Below are positions 37,401 to 47,042 of a DNA stretch of 64,000 nt, in pieces; the stretch's first letter is position 1, and each line of letters begins with the position of its first letter. A program made the position numbers and the translations under genes. The DNA lies in assembly GCF_039621855.1 (NCBI RefSeq), contig NZ_CP155071.1:558001-622000 (forward strand), in the 5' to 3' direction. The stretch comes from Erwinia sp. HDF1-3R. Lineage in GTDB: Bacteria; Pseudomonadota; Gammaproteobacteria; Enterobacterales; Enterobacteriaceae. The notes under the pieces were generated by a model. That model did no database searches and was not told the DNA's origin. It saw only the letters and a list, made by a program, of their open reading frames with translations.

Positions 37401-37818
37401 TGATTTCGCGGGCGCGATCCTGCTCCTGCTGAGCCTGACGGCTCTCTTCCAGCAGTTGACTGCTGACCTGTAGGATCTCCTGATCCAGTTCGGAAGCGGT
37501 CATGGAACTGCGAACGGTCTTAGGATTATCAATCAGCGAGGCGATGGACTGACGGAGGTCGCGAGCCATCTTTGGGAAGTCGTCAATTACCTGCTGATAG
37601 CTGGTGGCGTTAGAGATAGATTTTTGCTGCTCGTCCAGCCAGTTAAGCGTGGCCTGGAGCGCATCCATCGTTTCCGCCTGATTCGGCGTATTTTTGTCCG
37701 ACCTGGCCTCATCAAGCTGCTGCCTGATTTGCGCGGCATCAGGGCCACTGGCAGCGCAGGCGGGCTGGAAAAGCATCCAGGTCAGTAAAATCGTCAGAAT
37801 CAGGCGTAACATGGGCAT
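34474..37818 (-). CDS. mscM: Miniconductance mechanosensitive channel MscM (YjeP)
   Basis: 1114 residues from the ATG complementing 37816-37818. Signal peptide (ends near ACAAS), a long Gln/Leu-rich coiled-coil periplasmic domain (about 25-460), multiple membrane helices, and the MscS-type pore-lining helix and beta domain near the C-terminus (GLGFGLQQIFANFVSGLII; RIGDTVTIRDLTG). It opens under hypo-osmotic shock. It begins just after the psd stop, so the psd-mscM operon of E. coli is kept. Confidence 0.95.
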   Translation of the reverse strand: MPMLRLILTILLTWMLFQPACAASGPDAAQIRQQLDEARSDKNTPNQAETMDALQATLNWLDEQQKSISNATSYQQVIDDFPKMARDLRQSIASLIDNPKTVRSSMTASELDQEILQVSSQLLEESRQAQQEQDRAREISDSLAQLPQQQSEARRALNDIERRLQGQPSAVTQLAQAQLAARQAESTAQKARVDELELAQLSANNRQELARMRSELHQRKAAQLDTYLQDLRNQLNARRQREAEQALERTEQLAENSGELPQNISRQFRINRELSAALNQQAQRLDLVASQQRTAANQTLQVRQALSTIREQSQWLGISNVLGEALRAQVARLPDMPKPQQLDNEMGELRVQRLHYEDLLEHQEQLLKQKQDDGTPLTSEQHRILEAQIKTQRELIGSLLSGCDNLILEVTKLKVANGQLEDALNEVKEATHRYLFWTADVSAINLNFPINLVRDMNSLLSLDTLGQLGGAMVMMFTSRETLLPIMGALLLVGFSLSSRRHYRDFLTRASGKVGKVTLDHFSLTLRTVFWSILVALPLPVLWMALGFGLQHAWPYPIAVATGDGVTATVPLLWAFMISAAFARPEGLFIVHFRWPKVRVARAMRFYTLSIWLVVPLIMLLIGLDNLDDRQFSATLGRVCFILICGALSLVTVSLKRAGIPLHLDKEGNGENFVNNVLWNLMICIPLIAALASCIGYLATAQALLARLETSVAIWFLLLVIYHIVRRWMLIQRRRIAFDRARNRRADILAQRAKGEEELSTQQANSENLDVEEPVIDLDAISAQSLRLVRSILTLIALVSVIVLWSEIHSAFGFLENIRLWDASTTVQGVESLQPITLGSVLIAILVLIITTQLVRNMPALLELALLQHLNLTPGTGYAITTLTKYLLILIGGLVGFSMIGIDWSKLQWLVAGLTVGLGFGLQQIFANFVSGLIILFEKPIRIGDTVTIRDLTGSITRINTRATTITDWDRKEIIVPNQAFITEQFVNWSLSDSVTRVVLTIPAAAEANSEEVTGVLLAAAHRCQYVLEMPQPEAYLVDLQQGIQLFELRIHAAEMGHRMPLRHELHQHILRGYQEHGLEMPFPPFQVRMETLGRKTPPGSGTAPTTRTYKSGGL

Positions 37819-37821
37819 CAA

Positions 37822-38721
37822 CTATGGATGGTGTAAAACGTCTTCTGCAGGGGTTTTCTGCAGGGCGATGGCCAGCGTCTGGCCCAGACGCGTCTTCGTT
37901 TCCGGCGTCAGGCTTTCCGCCAGTTTGATTCTGTTGGGAGCAAACAGGTTAATCACCGTCGAGCCAAGCTTGAAGCGGCCCATTTCCTGCCCTTTAAGCA
38001 GAACCACCGCGCCATCTTCGTCTGCGCCCGGCCAGCTCCAGCGCTTAATCACACCCTCTCTGGGCGGGGTCACCGTACCGGCCCAAACCGTTTCGATGCT
38101 GCCGACGATGGTGGCACCCACCAGAATCTGCGCCATTGGGCCAAACTCCGTATCAAACAGGCAGATAACCCGCTCGTTACGCGCAAACAGGTTCGGGATA
38201 TTCTGCGCGGTCAGCGGATTGACGGAGTAGAGATCCCCGGGGACATAGATCATCTCACGCAGGATGCCGTTGCAGGGCATATGCACGCGATGATAATCAC
38301 GGGGTGCCAGATAGGTGGTCACAAATTCTCCCTCGCGAAACAGATCGGCCATGGTGTTGTTACCGGCCAGCAGCGCCTCGAGTGAATAGGTGTGGCCCTT
38401 GGCCTGAAAAATGCGATCGCCTTCAATGTGGCCCAGCTGGCTGATTGCGCCGTCGGCAGGCAGGACCAGCAGGTTAGGATCGGTTTCAACAGGGCGAGCA
38501 TCATCGCGCAGCGGGCGGACAAAAAAGTCGTTAAAGGAGCGGTAGCTGCCGGTATCCGGGTTCTGCGCCTCTTTCATCTCAACCTTGTAAAACCAGACAA
38601 ACACGTCGATAACGGCTTTGGTCAGCCAGCCAGCGCGCTTACCTGCGCCCCAGCCAGCAAGTTCGGTCAGGCCTTTTTTAGGTAAAACATTATTCAGGCC
38701 GAGTTTTATACGATCCAACAC
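37822..38721 (-). CDS. psd: Phosphatidylserine decarboxylase proenzyme
   Basis: 299 residues. Self-cleavage site LGST in [12 protein letters not shown] gives the pyruvoyl prosthetic group; the catalytic His is in [10 protein letters not shown]. It makes phosphatidylethanolamine at the inner membrane. It is about 20 residues shorter than in E. coli, lacking part of the non-conserved acidic C-terminal tail. Confidence 0.97.
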   Translation of the reverse strand: MLDRIKLGLNNVLPKKGLTELAGWGAGKRAGWLTKAVIDVFVWFYKVEMKEAQNPDTGSYRSFNDFFVRPLRDDARPVETDPNLLVLPADGAISQLGHIEGDRIFQAKGHTYSLEALLAGNNTMADLFREGEFVTTYLAPRDYHRVHMPCNGILREMIYVPGDLYSVNPLTAQNIPNLFARNERVICLFDTEFGPMAQILVGATIVGSIETVWAGTVTPPREGVIKRWSWPGADEDGAVVLLKGQEMGRFKLGSTVINLFAPNRIKLAESLTPETKTRLGQTLAIALQKTPAEDVLHHP

Positions 38722-38828
38722 GATAGCCTCCAGGCTTGATCAGATAGCAAAGTAGAATGGGGGCGGATTGTAACAGTGCCCTGGCAATTAGGCTATTCCG
38801 CCCGGCCAGTTGCGCCAGGCGGGCAGGT

Positions 38829-39890
38829 TCAGTTGCTGCTATCGGAGAAGTTACGACGCGTTTTAAGCTGCATATCTGACATGCTGTCCAGAATGCGGTG
38901 ATAACTGTCGAAGCGCGCCGTATCGATCTCACCCTTTTCAACGGCCTCACGGATTGCGCAGCCGGGGTCGTTGTCATGCTTGCAGTCACGGAACTTACAG
39001 TGGCCTAAATACTCACGGAATTCGACAAACCCCTGGGTGATTTGTTCCGGCTCAAGGTGCCACAAACCAAATTCGCGCACGCCGGGTGAGTCGATCACAT
39101 CGCCGCCGTTGGGGAAGTGATAAAGCCTGGCAGCGGTGGTGGTGTGCTGGCCGAGGCCGGAAACGTCGGAGACGTCGTTGGTGAGGATTTCGCCCGCGCC
39201 CACTTCCAGACCCAGCAGGGCGTTCAGCAGGCTCGACTTCCCAACGCCAGACTGGCCAGCGAAGATGCTGACGCGCCCGGTTAACGCCGTTTCAAGCTCT
39301 TCCAGCCCGCGCTTGTGATGGCTGGACACCATCAGTACGCGATAGCCGATGCGACGATAAATCTCCATCTGCTCATCGACAAACGCGCGGCCTTCGTCAT
39401 CCAGCAGGTCGGTCTTATTCAGCACCAGCAGCGGTTCAACCTCCAGCGTTTCGCTGGCGATCAGGTATCGATCGATAATATTGAGCGACAGTTCCGGCAA
39501 AATGGCGGACACAATGACGATCTGATTGATATTAGCGGCAATAGGCTTAACGCCGTCGTAGAAGTCAGGACGGGTCAGGACGGAGGTCCGTTCGTGAACC
39601 GCTTCAACGATGCCCTTAACGGTTGCGCTGCCTTCCTGGCCTGGACGCCATACCACGCGATCGCCGGTGACCAGAGAGCGGATGGTGCGGCGAATATTGC
39701 AGCGGTGTTGGCTTCCGTCTGCATCTTCTACATCAACGTGCATACCAAAACGGCTGATGACCACGCCATCGCGCGCTTCCCCGAACAGGCTGTCATCGGG
39801 TTCCGGCTTATCGGCACGCTGCTTCAGGCGGCGGTCATGGTTGGCACTGACGCGACGTTGCTGGCCTTTGGACAGTTTGTTTTTAGTCAC
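38829..39890 (-). CDS. rsgA: Ribosome small subunit-dependent GTPase RsgA
   Basis: 353 residues. Circularly permuted GTPase: NKTDLL (G4), then [12 protein letters not shown] (G1) and DSPGVREF (G3). N-terminal OB fold and C-terminal zinc site [14 protein letters not shown]. It assists late maturation of the 30S subunit. Separated from psd by about 107 bases. Confidence 0.97.
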   Translation of the reverse strand: MTKNKLSKGQQRRVSANHDRRLKQRADKPEPDDSLFGEARDGVVISRFGMHVDVEDADGSQHRCNIRRTIRSLVTGDRVVWRPGQEGSATVKGIVEAVHERTSVLTRPDFYDGVKPIAANINQIVIVSAILPELSLNIIDRYLIASETLEVEPLLVLNKTDLLDDEGRAFVDEQMEIYRRIGYRVLMVSSHHKRGLEELETALTGRVSIFAGQSGVGKSSLLNALLGLEVGAGEILTNDVSDVSGLGQHTTTAARLYHFPNGGDVIDSPGVREFGLWHLEPEQITQGFVEFREYLGHCKFRDCKHDNDPGCAIREAVEKGEIDTARFDSYHRILDSMSDMQLKTRRNFSDSSN

Positions 39891-39986
39891 TCTTCCTCAC
39901 AGGGGTTGGCAGGCTTCGCCCTAACGGGGCAAAACGTCTATGATACACCCTAACGTATAACGATATAAGCTACGGTGAGAAACCCT

Positions 39987-40532
39987 ATGACCGCAAATGC
40001 AAGTAATCTGATTTGGATCGACCTGGAAATGACCGGATTAAACCCCGAACAGGATCGTATTATTGAAATTGCCACGCTGGTGACCGACGCCGACCTCAAC
40101 ATCCTGGCCGAAGGGCCGGTGTTTGCGGTTCATCAGTCTGACGCACAGCTGGCGCTGATGGATGACTGGAACGTGAAAACGCATACCAACAGCGGACTGG
40201 TGCAGCGCGTCAAAGCCAGTCAGTACAGCGATGGGGATGCGGAGCGGGAAACCATTGCCTTTTTGCAGCAGTGGGTGCCAGCCAACAGTTCACCCATTTG
40301 CGGCAACAGCATAGGGCAGGATCGCCGTTTCCTGTTCAAATATATGCCTGAACTGGAAGCTTACTTCCATTATCGTTATCTTGACGTTAGTACGCTGAAA
40401 GAGCTGGCCCGCCGCTGGAAGCCCGAAATCCTGCCTGGCTTCAAGAAGCAGGGCACGCACCAGGCGATGGATGACATACGCGAATCGGTTGCGGAGCTGG
40501 CTTACTATCGCGAGCATTTTATCCAGCTATAA
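39987..40532 (+). CDS. orn: Oligoribonuclease
   Basis: 181 residues from the ATG at 39987. DEDDh 3'-5' exonuclease with WIDLEMTGL (DxE), the middle Asp in [10 protein letters not shown] and [10 protein letters not shown] at the end. It degrades di- and short oligoribonucleotides to mononucleotides, including pGpG. A GTG at 39975 would add four residues. It is divergent from rsgA as in E. coli. Confidence 0.97.
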   Translation: MTANASNLIWIDLEMTGLNPEQDRIIEIATLVTDADLNILAEGPVFAVHQSDAQLALMDDWNVKTHTNSGLVQRVKASQYSDGDAERETIAFLQQWVPANSSPICGNSIGQDRRFLFKYMPELEAYFHYRYLDVSTLKELARRWKPEILPGFKKQGTHQAMDDIRESVAELAYYREHFIQL

Positions 40533-40668
40533 CGAGCTCTTCCCCGCAGGCGTTTATTTGTACGGGGCCTGGTCGGCGGTTTCGCAGCGGACTGCTGCCG
40601 ATTAAACCCGCATTCTGCTGTTTTAATCGGCACTCAGCCGGCAACTGAAAAAAATTGCCACGAGAGAC

Positions 40669-40696
40669 TTGCAGCCAAAAGGAATTCTCGTATAAT
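40669..40696 (+). promoter_or_regulatory. Promoter of the tRNA-Gly cluster
   Basis: -35 TTGCAG (40669-40674), a 16-base spacer, -10 TATAAT (40691-40696) and a GC-rich discriminator, 37 bases before the first tRNA-Gly. Confidence 0.8.
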
Positions 40697-40732
40697 TCGC
40701 ACCCCGTACCAGGACAGATTTTGGTACCCAGA

Positions 40733-40808
<76 letters not shown>

Positions 40809-40837
40809 GTTTTTTGCATTACGATACCAGCATTATT

Positions 40838-40913
<76 letters not shown>

Positions 40914-40942
40914 GATTTTTGCATTACGATACCAGCACTACT

Positions 40943-41018
<76 letters not shown>

Positions 41019-41047
41019 GATTTTTGCATTATGATACCAGCACTACT

Positions 41048-41123
<76 letters not shown>

Positions 41124-41428
41124 AATCTCATTTGAACCCGCTCAGGGTGAAACGCCTTCTTAGTGACCTGCACCCACGACTTGCCCATCCGTTAAAACCT
41201 CAACCTAATGACAGGTTGTTCGATACAGCTAATACATTTCCCTGCATTATGCCGCGCGCCGTACGCGATCCTGGCAGACCTTTGACGCATCCCATTTTAA
41301 TTCACAGATTCTCAGTCGGTCTGAAAGCCGCTGGTTCTATTTAGATGCGGCTTACCTGCAATGATAATGACGTGGCGTACACAAAGGTTTTAGCGTTGCG
41401 GCTCGTAGGATGTTTCCAGTTACTGCGC
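41124..41428. other. Non-coding stretch after the tRNA-Gly array
   Basis: No gene, hairpin with a T-run, or repeat stands out. It ends at the 3' end of the leftward regulator gene. Confidence 0.4.
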
Positions 41429-41905
41429 TTATACTAACAAACGTGCAAAGGCTTTTAACTTTTGGGTCAGTGAGATCCAGGCTGGCAGTTTGGCGGGGGG
41501 CGCTTTCTCCTCGGAATTTAGATCCACATGCTGGCCAGAAAATCCACTGGGGATGTATTCTTCAATAACGACACTTTCCTGATGTATAACCCAACCATGT
41601 CTCGGTACTGTATTAATAATATTGATTTCAATTCCGGCTTTTCCAAGCTGCCTGCGCAACTCTGATATGGTCTGATATAAAGTATTAGGGGTGACCTGTT
41701 TTCCATGCTCTTCCCAGCCACTTTTATAGAATTGCTGATGGCTGACAATGTTGCCATGGTTAACAATTAACAAAACTAAACAGCGAGAGGCCGTACTGAA
41801 AATCACATGCTGAGTCTTATTGTTACGTGAAATAAACAGGTTTTTATGTGGTAGGAATATTACCTTTTCATTAATTAAATAGCATGTGTCGCATTGATTA
41901 GCCAT
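41429..41905 (-). CDS. CadC/ToxR-type winged-helix DNA-binding protein, short
   Basis: 158 residues. Residues about 10-110 form an OmpR/PhoB-type winged helix as in CadC and ToxR: NNKTQHVIFSTASRCLVLL, then the recognition region TPNTLYQTISELRRQLGKAG and the wing IINTVPRHGWVI. CadC-like regulators normally continue through a membrane helix into a periplasmic sensor; this protein ends about 45 residues after the wing with only a weakly hydrophobic C-terminus (LPAWISLTQKLKAFARLLV). It is divergent from the chitinase gene and is the likely local regulator of the island. Confidence 0.75.
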   Translation of the reverse strand: MANQCDTCYLINEKVIFLPHKNLFISRNNKTQHVIFSTASRCLVLLIVNHGNIVSHQQFYKSGWEEHGKQVTPNTLYQTISELRRQLGKAGIEINIINTVPRHGWVIHQESVVIEEYIPSGFSGQHVDLNSEEKAPPAKLPAWISLTQKLKAFARLLV

Positions 41906-42606
41906 GATTACATCGTCCTTAATATATTGAAGATTACGACTTAACTAGCGTAACGCAGCACCGAAAATGATAAGATATTTTAATTATCAATGATTGATTT
42001 CTATCGGTACCTTCCTCTTATTCCTGGTGATAATGAAAGCATTTAATAACAAAAATAGCAACAGGATCAAAGAGCGTGAGCGTACTTTATAACTCACAGT
42101 CGTTCTCCTGCCACATAATGGGTTTATTACAATAAGCTACGGTCGGGGCTATTACTTTAATGATAAAGTATTAGCTTTAATGTGTTCTAAAATTTCCTAT
42201 AATCTGGCTGGCGGGGCTTTGCGTCCCATAATGCACCTGGCTTAAGATGATGGATTATTTTCTGGTTGGCTTATCTTTCAGAAAATGATGAGTTTAAGCG
42301 CGGCGGCATGTATTATCAGCTAATTTTTTTGCGATTTCTCCCCTTAATGTGCTTATTAATGAGTGTCGTTCTGGTCGCTTAAGCAAAAAATGCAAGAAAA
42401 TTATTATTTTTGTGGCTATATTGCCCTGCTTTATCTGAGTGGGCATCCTGAAGGAGGGGTGGCTGCGACCCAAATATAATCAGAAGATTAAATAATTTGT
42501 TAACTGAAAGTTATAGCTGGCCTGTCGCAAACTTCTCAGAGCCATCGTCTTACATTCAGCGATGTTAACTGTAGTTTATTTTACGTTTTTATAAGGAAAT
42601 ACATAA
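41906..42606. other. Long regulatory region upstream of the chitinase
   Basis: 701 bases, AT-rich, with no supported gene. A -10-like TATAAT at 42198-42203 would give a leader of about 400 bases if used for the chitinase. The SD TAAGGAA lies 8 bases before the chitinase ATG. The length suggests binding of the divergent regulator and nucleoid proteins, which is inference. Confidence 0.45.
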
Positions 42607-44388
42607 ATGTTTAAAAAGACGGCTGTTGCCACATTACTGGGTTGTACATTACTGGCTCAAATGATGCCTGCGGCTGCGGCAGAAAATCGCTATGTCAGCT
42701 ATCTGACATCCTGGGGCTTACCCGACGTTGATGCTCTCACTGCTCAGCTGAAAAAATCTGATATTGATATTTTTATGCTCTCTTTCGGCCAGTGGGATAG
42801 CGAAGGTAATATTACCGTATCGGACAAAATGCTAACCGTGCCTAAATACGAGGGTTACTGGATGCCGCAGGGTTATTTGGGATGGACGCAGCTTAAGCGA
42901 GCCAATCCAAACAAAAAGGTTGTTGTGGCCTTTGGCGGTCAGACCTATGAAGGGATTTGGTCAGCAATCAGTACTCCGGCACAGCGCGATAAGGTCGCCA
43001 AAAATCTGGCAAATCTGCTCAATACACGTTTCCCTGTTTACCAAAAAGGTTTGAAGGCTAATGAGGCCGTGGGTGAATGTCTGGCAACAACCTGGGATGG
43101 AAAGTGTGACTACAGTCAATATCAGCTCGCGGGATATACTTATATCGACGGCATTGATTTTGATTTCGAAAAGGCTGCCCGCCTGACGCAGCAGGAAAAC
43201 GACAACCTGGTGGATCTGGTTAAGCGTCTGCGTGCGTTGGTCGGTAAAGAACCTATGCTGAGTCTGACCACTTACCACGTTGGCGCGGATCCGGAAAACT
43301 GCGAGAATCCTTCCGTCACTGAAAACTGTTCTTATATCGAAAACGCGCGTTCAGCCCATCACGGTGAAGTGACTCAGCTGCTGAAAGACAGCAAGGACCT
43401 TTTTGATTTCTTCAACGTAATGACCTATGACGCGGGCAAAAACTTTAACTATAAAGTTGCCATGCAGAACTACGCCAATGCGGTTGGAGATAAAAGTAAA
43501 ATTTTGGTTGGAGCGACGATTAACAGTCAATGGGGGCCAGAAGGTAACTTTGTTGAAAGCAAAGCTAACAACATGGAGCGTGCTGCGTGGCAGGCAGAAA
43601 ATGGCTATGGCGGCTTCTTCGCATGGACATTAGGTTCTTCAACTGAACAGACATCATTTGCCAATCAGGTTTCTTACCTGAACGATATGGTTAAGCTGGC
43701 GAAAGAAACTCCGCCCGTAACGCCCGTTGATCCTGTCACCCCGAATGAGCCAGAGCAGCCTGAAGCACCCGCGGTAGAACTGGCTGTACCAGACGTTTCA
43801 GCCGGTCCCCAGCTACGCTACATTGATTACAATAAGGGGGCTGAAGTTAAACTGTTTGTCTCTGACAAAATGTTAAAAACGACCGCTTACCAGGTTAAAT
43901 TAAATGGGAAATATATCTTCTCCTTTAACAAGGGTAGCGCATATTACTCTTACCAATCAGACCTGGGGGGAGGTGTGATTCAGTTGACTCATGGCCTTGA
44001 TACGAAAGATGGCGATATCATCACCCTAAATGTGACTGGCAGTTCAACGATTAGCCAGAAAATTGTGGTAAAAAATGGTATTAACTATATTGCCGACAAA
44101 GCGATACAATCTGTCATTGTTGGAAATGGCAAGGTCAGTGTGACCATTAGTGCCAAAGAGTATAATCAGCCTAATCGTTATATGGTTTATCTGAATGGTA
44201 AATACATGATGGAATCTTATAACGGTAAAGCCTATCACTCATCAGTAAAAAAACAGGCAGATCGAGTGACTTTCACCGGTTCATCGTCTGTTAAAACAGG
44301 TGATAAAATTGAGGTTAAACGCGTGAGTCATATCCCAGGCGTGAGTTCATCCAGCTTCACTACGATTTATTCCAATGTAGTTAAATAG
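42607..44388 (+). CDS. Secreted GH18 chitinase with two C-terminal repeat domains
   Basis: 593 residues. A Sec signal peptide (cleavage near AAAA-ENRY) precedes a glycoside hydrolase family 18 barrel (about 27-365) with the catalytic motif DGIDFDFE (acid Glu188) and the late barrel strand GGFFAWTLG. A Pro/Glu-rich linker (about 370-395) leads to two related beta-rich modules with the matching stretches YQVKLNGKYIFSFN and YMVYLNGKYMMESYN. I do not recognise these as a named chitin-binding family. The gene lies directly upstream of a complete T2SS operon, its probable export route. A terminator and a long hairpin separate it from gspC. Confidence 0.9.
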   Translation: MFKKTAVATLLGCTLLAQMMPAAAAENRYVSYLTSWGLPDVDALTAQLKKSDIDIFMLSFGQWDSEGNITVSDKMLTVPKYEGYWMPQGYLGWTQLKRANPNKKVVVAFGGQTYEGIWSAISTPAQRDKVAKNLANLLNTRFPVYQKGLKANEAVGECLATTWDGKCDYSQYQLAGYTYIDGIDFDFEKAARLTQQENDNLVDLVKRLRALVGKEPMLSLTTYHVGADPENCENPSVTENCSYIENARSAHHGEVTQLLKDSKDLFDFFNVMTYDAGKNFNYKVAMQNYANAVGDKSKILVGATINSQWGPEGNFVESKANNMERAAWQAENGYGGFFAWTLGSSTEQTSFANQVSYLNDMVKLAKETPPVTPVDPVTPNEPEQPEAPAVELAVPDVSAGPQLRYIDYNKGAEVKLFVSDKMLKTTAYQVKLNGKYIFSFNKGSAYYSYQSDLGGGVIQLTHGLDTKDGDIITLNVTGSSTISQKIVVKNGINYIADKAIQSVIVGNGKVSVTISAKEYNQPNRYMVYLNGKYMMESYNGKAYHSSVKKQADRVTFTGSSSVKTGDKIEVKRVSHIPGVSSSSFTTIYSNVVK

Positions 44389-44396
44389 TGAGTGGC

Positions 44397-44424
44397 CCCT
44401 GCCGCTTGTCAGGGCAGGGTTTTA
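44397..44424 (+). terminator. Chitinase terminator
   Basis: CCCTGCC (44397-44403) / GGCAGGG (44413-44419) followed by TTTTAA, eight bases after the chitinase stop. Confidence 0.75.
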
Positions 44425-44427
44425 ACA

Positions 44428-44462
44428 AGCTGAAAGGAGAGAGTCAATCTCTCCTTTCAGCT
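44428..44462. terminator. Perfect 15-bp hairpin between chitinase and gspC
   Basis: A 15-base arm (44428-44442, begins AGCTGAAAGG) and its exact complement (44448-44462) with a 5-base loop. No T-run follows on the plus strand, while a T-run follows on the minus strand. It could be a minus-strand terminator or a stabilising/processing hairpin between chitinase and gsp transcripts. Confidence 0.65.
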
Positions 44463-44496
44463 ATTACAGGTCGGTTATTCCTGGGAGAGCTTTAAC

Positions 44497-45027
44497 TTGC
44501 AGCGTTTTGGTTTTCTACGTGTTTCGCCGCTAATAATTGTGATCAACCTCATTCTGTTGAGCCTTGCCGCTTACCTGCTTGCAACGACCTTTGCCGATTT
44601 AACGCTTAAGGAAAAGCATGTTAAAAATATTATATTATCAGCTGAAGAAGGTGGGGGGGCAGACGTTTTCGAAAAAGAAAGCGCTCCTGATACCCCCAGC
44701 CCATTCGAACAGTTAATAAGAATACGCGCGACAGACAGCGTTAGAGATGGAAAAATTGCTGTCACTCAGCCGCTGCCTGATGATGCAGTGTTTATGCAGG
44801 CCCCCGTCGGTGAATTGCCCGGCATAGTAACCGGATTGTTTAGTAGTCATCATCGGCATCAGGACCTGGCCATTATTGAATTTTCGGGCCAGCAAAAAAG
44901 TTATCGACCCGGTGACCAGCTGGAAGAAGGGGGGACGGTCGTGCGGGTTTTACCCGACAGGGTGATATTTGAGTTAAAGGGTTTTTATGTCGCTAAGCTT
45001 ATGTTTCCAGAGCAAAACAGTAAGTAA
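44497..45027 (+). CDS. gspC: Type II secretion protein GspC, short form
   Basis: 176 residues from a TTG at 44497 with GGGAGAG seven bases upstream; no ATG fits. One membrane helix (VSPLIIVINLILLSLAAYLLA), then the homology-region domain (GIVTGLFSSHHRHQDLAIIEF...YRPGDQLEEGGTVVRVLPDRVIF). It ends right after this, so the C-terminal PDZ domain of many GspC proteins is lacking. It links the inner-membrane platform to the secretin and is the first gene of the T2SS operon. Confidence 0.85.
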   Translation: MQRFGFLRVSPLIIVINLILLSLAAYLLATTFADLTLKEKHVKNIILSAEEGGGADVFEKESAPDTPSPFEQLIRIRATDSVRDGKIAVTQPLPDDAVFMQAPVGELPGIVTGLFSSHHRHQDLAIIEFSGQQKSYRPGDQLEEGGTVVRVLPDRVIFELKGFYVAKLMFPEQNSK

Positions 45028-45089
45028 AATGAACTCATCATCCCCTTCACGGATTAAATAGTTTAGTAGCGTTTCAAGGAGTTGTGATT

Positions 45090-47042
45090 ATGCAGGGACG
45101 TAGAATCGCTGATTGCCGGGCGTTAAAAACGGTATTGCTTATCATATTGGCCCTGATATTCACCGCGCCCGCCATGGCCGATAAATACAGCGCCAGCTTC
45201 CAGAATACTGATATTCGGGAATTTATTAATACGGTGAGTCAGGCATTAAATAAAACCATTATCATCCAGCCGGCAGTTAGCGGCACAGTAACCGTCAGGA
45301 GTTACCAACAGCTTGATGAAGAACAGTATTATCAGTTTTTCCTGAACGTACTGGACGTTTATGGCTTTAGCGTAATTGAAATGGACAATAATGTCCTGAA
45401 GGTCGTGCCCGCGGTATTTGCAGGCAGCAATGCCGCCATTGACGAGGGGATGACTCAGGGCGGTGACATGCTCGCCACGCGCGTGGTGGCCATAAAGAAT
45501 ATGCCTGCGCATGAGCTGGTTCCCGCACTGGAAAAATCGAATGCGGCCAGCGGGATGCTTATCAGCAGTTTTGAGAGCTCCAATAGCCTGTTGCTCACCG
45601 GGAAAAGCAGCGTAATTAACCGGTTACTGGACATCATTAAGCGAATCGATCGTCGCGGCGATAGCCATATTGACGTCTACCCCCTCCAGCATGCTTCAGC
45701 TGGCGAGCTTATCCGCCTCGCGGAAGAGATGCTAAACGACAGCAGAAAATCCGCCCGCCCGGGCGCGATGGCGCTGCAGATGGTGGCCGATGAGCGCACT
45801 AACAGTATTCTGATAATGGGAGAGCCTGACTCACGTCGGTTAGCGAAGGATCTTTTCCAAAAGCTCGATCTGGAATATACCGCGCAGGGAAAAACCAAAG
45901 TCATCTACCTTAAATATGCCCAGGCTGCCGGGTTAGTTGAAGTCCTGACCGGCATGAGTGCCAATATGGAAAACAATGGCCAGTCGGCCTCATCGACAGC
46001 CAGCCCCGCACTGTTAAAAGGCACCAGCATCAAAGCGGATGAGCAGACCAACTCGCTGATTATTACCACTCAGCCAGGCATGATGTCCGAACTGGAAAGC
46101 GTCATTGCAAAATTAGATATCCGTCGCGCCCAGGTGTTGGTGGAAGCGGTGATTGTGGAGTTGCAGGACGCCGAAGGGTTGAATCTGGGCGTGCAGTGGT
46201 TCAATAAAAATGGCGGCGGTACAAATTTTCCATCAAATAATGCATCAGCTATCGGAATTTTGGAGGGCGGGTCGCTGACGGGTGCCGTTAAAAACGTGAC
46301 GGGATTAGGCGTGGGCTTTGGTCATAACAACTGGTCGGCTTTGCTCAGTGCAATTAAAAGTAATACCAATAACGATATTTTGGCTACGCCAAGCATTGTT
46401 ACGCTGGATAACATTGAAGCAGTTTTTAGCGTCGGTCAGGAAGTGCCGGTGCTTACTGGATCACAAACTACTAACAGCGATAACATATTCAATACCGTTG
46501 AGCGTAAGAACGTCGGTATTAAACTGAAGGTTAAACCGCAGATTAATCAGGGCGATTCTGTATTTCTGAAAATCGAGCAGGAAGTCTCCAGCGTGGCGGA
46601 GAGTTCAACCACCGGCAGCGCCGAGCTCGGTGCGACGTTTAACACCCGCACGCTCAATAATTCTGTGCTGGTGGGCAGCGGGGAAACCGTTGTCGTGGGT
46701 GGGCTACTGGATACCACCCAGTCTGATGTGATGCAGAAAGTCCCGTTGCTGGGCGATATTCCTTTTATTGGGCAACTCTTTAGCTCAACGTCCAAGAAAA
46801 CCATCAAGCGAAATCTAATCCTGTTTATTCGTCCGACAATTATTCGTGATGGCGAACAGTACCATCATCTCAGCTCGCGTAAATTCAACGATCATCAGGA
46901 TCGTCAGCCTGTACGTGATGGCATACATAAATTGCCCAGCGAGCTGATAGCGCTGAAAGACTCTGACGTGCAGCGTGAACAGTTCAAACAGGTTACCGCG
47001 CTGATCGCAGCCTTTCAGCAGCACGGAGGGGTGAAAGAGTGA
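45090..47042 (+). CDS. gspD: Type II secretion secretin GspD
   Basis: 650 residues from the ATG at 45090 (AAGGAG upstream; a GTG two codons earlier is possible). Signal peptide (APAMA-DKYS), N0 domain [20 protein letters not shown]1-N3 repeats, and the secretin core [10 protein letters not shown]...[17 protein letters not shown]...[10 protein letters not shown]. It forms the outer-membrane pore and probably needs the lipoprotein pilotin encoded at 55.5 kb. Confidence 0.96.
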   Translation: MQGRRIADCRALKTVLLIILALIFTAPAMADKYSASFQNTDIREFINTVSQALNKTIIIQPAVSGTVTVRSYQQLDEEQYYQFFLNVLDVYGFSVIEMDNNVLKVVPAVFAGSNAAIDEGMTQGGDMLATRVVAIKNMPAHELVPALEKSNAASGMLISSFESSNSLLLTGKSSVINRLLDIIKRIDRRGDSHIDVYPLQHASAGELIRLAEEMLNDSRKSARPGAMALQMVADERTNSILIMGEPDSRRLAKDLFQKLDLEYTAQGKTKVIYLKYAQAAGLVEVLTGMSANMENNGQSASSTASPALLKGTSIKADEQTNSLIITTQPGMMSELESVIAKLDIRRAQVLVEAVIVELQDAEGLNLGVQWFNKNGGGTNFPSNNASAIGILEGGSLTGAVKNVTGLGVGFGHNNWSALLSAIKSNTNNDILATPSIVTLDNIEAVFSVGQEVPVLTGSQTTNSDNIFNTVERKNVGIKLKVKPQINQGDSVFLKIEQEVSSVAESSTTGSAELGATFNTRTLNNSVLVGSGETVVVGGLLDTTQSDVMQKVPLLGDIPFIGQLFSSTSKKTIKRNLILFIRPTIIRDGEQYHHLSSRKFNDHQDRQPVRDGIHKLPSELIALKDSDVQREQFKQVTALIAAFQQHGGVKE

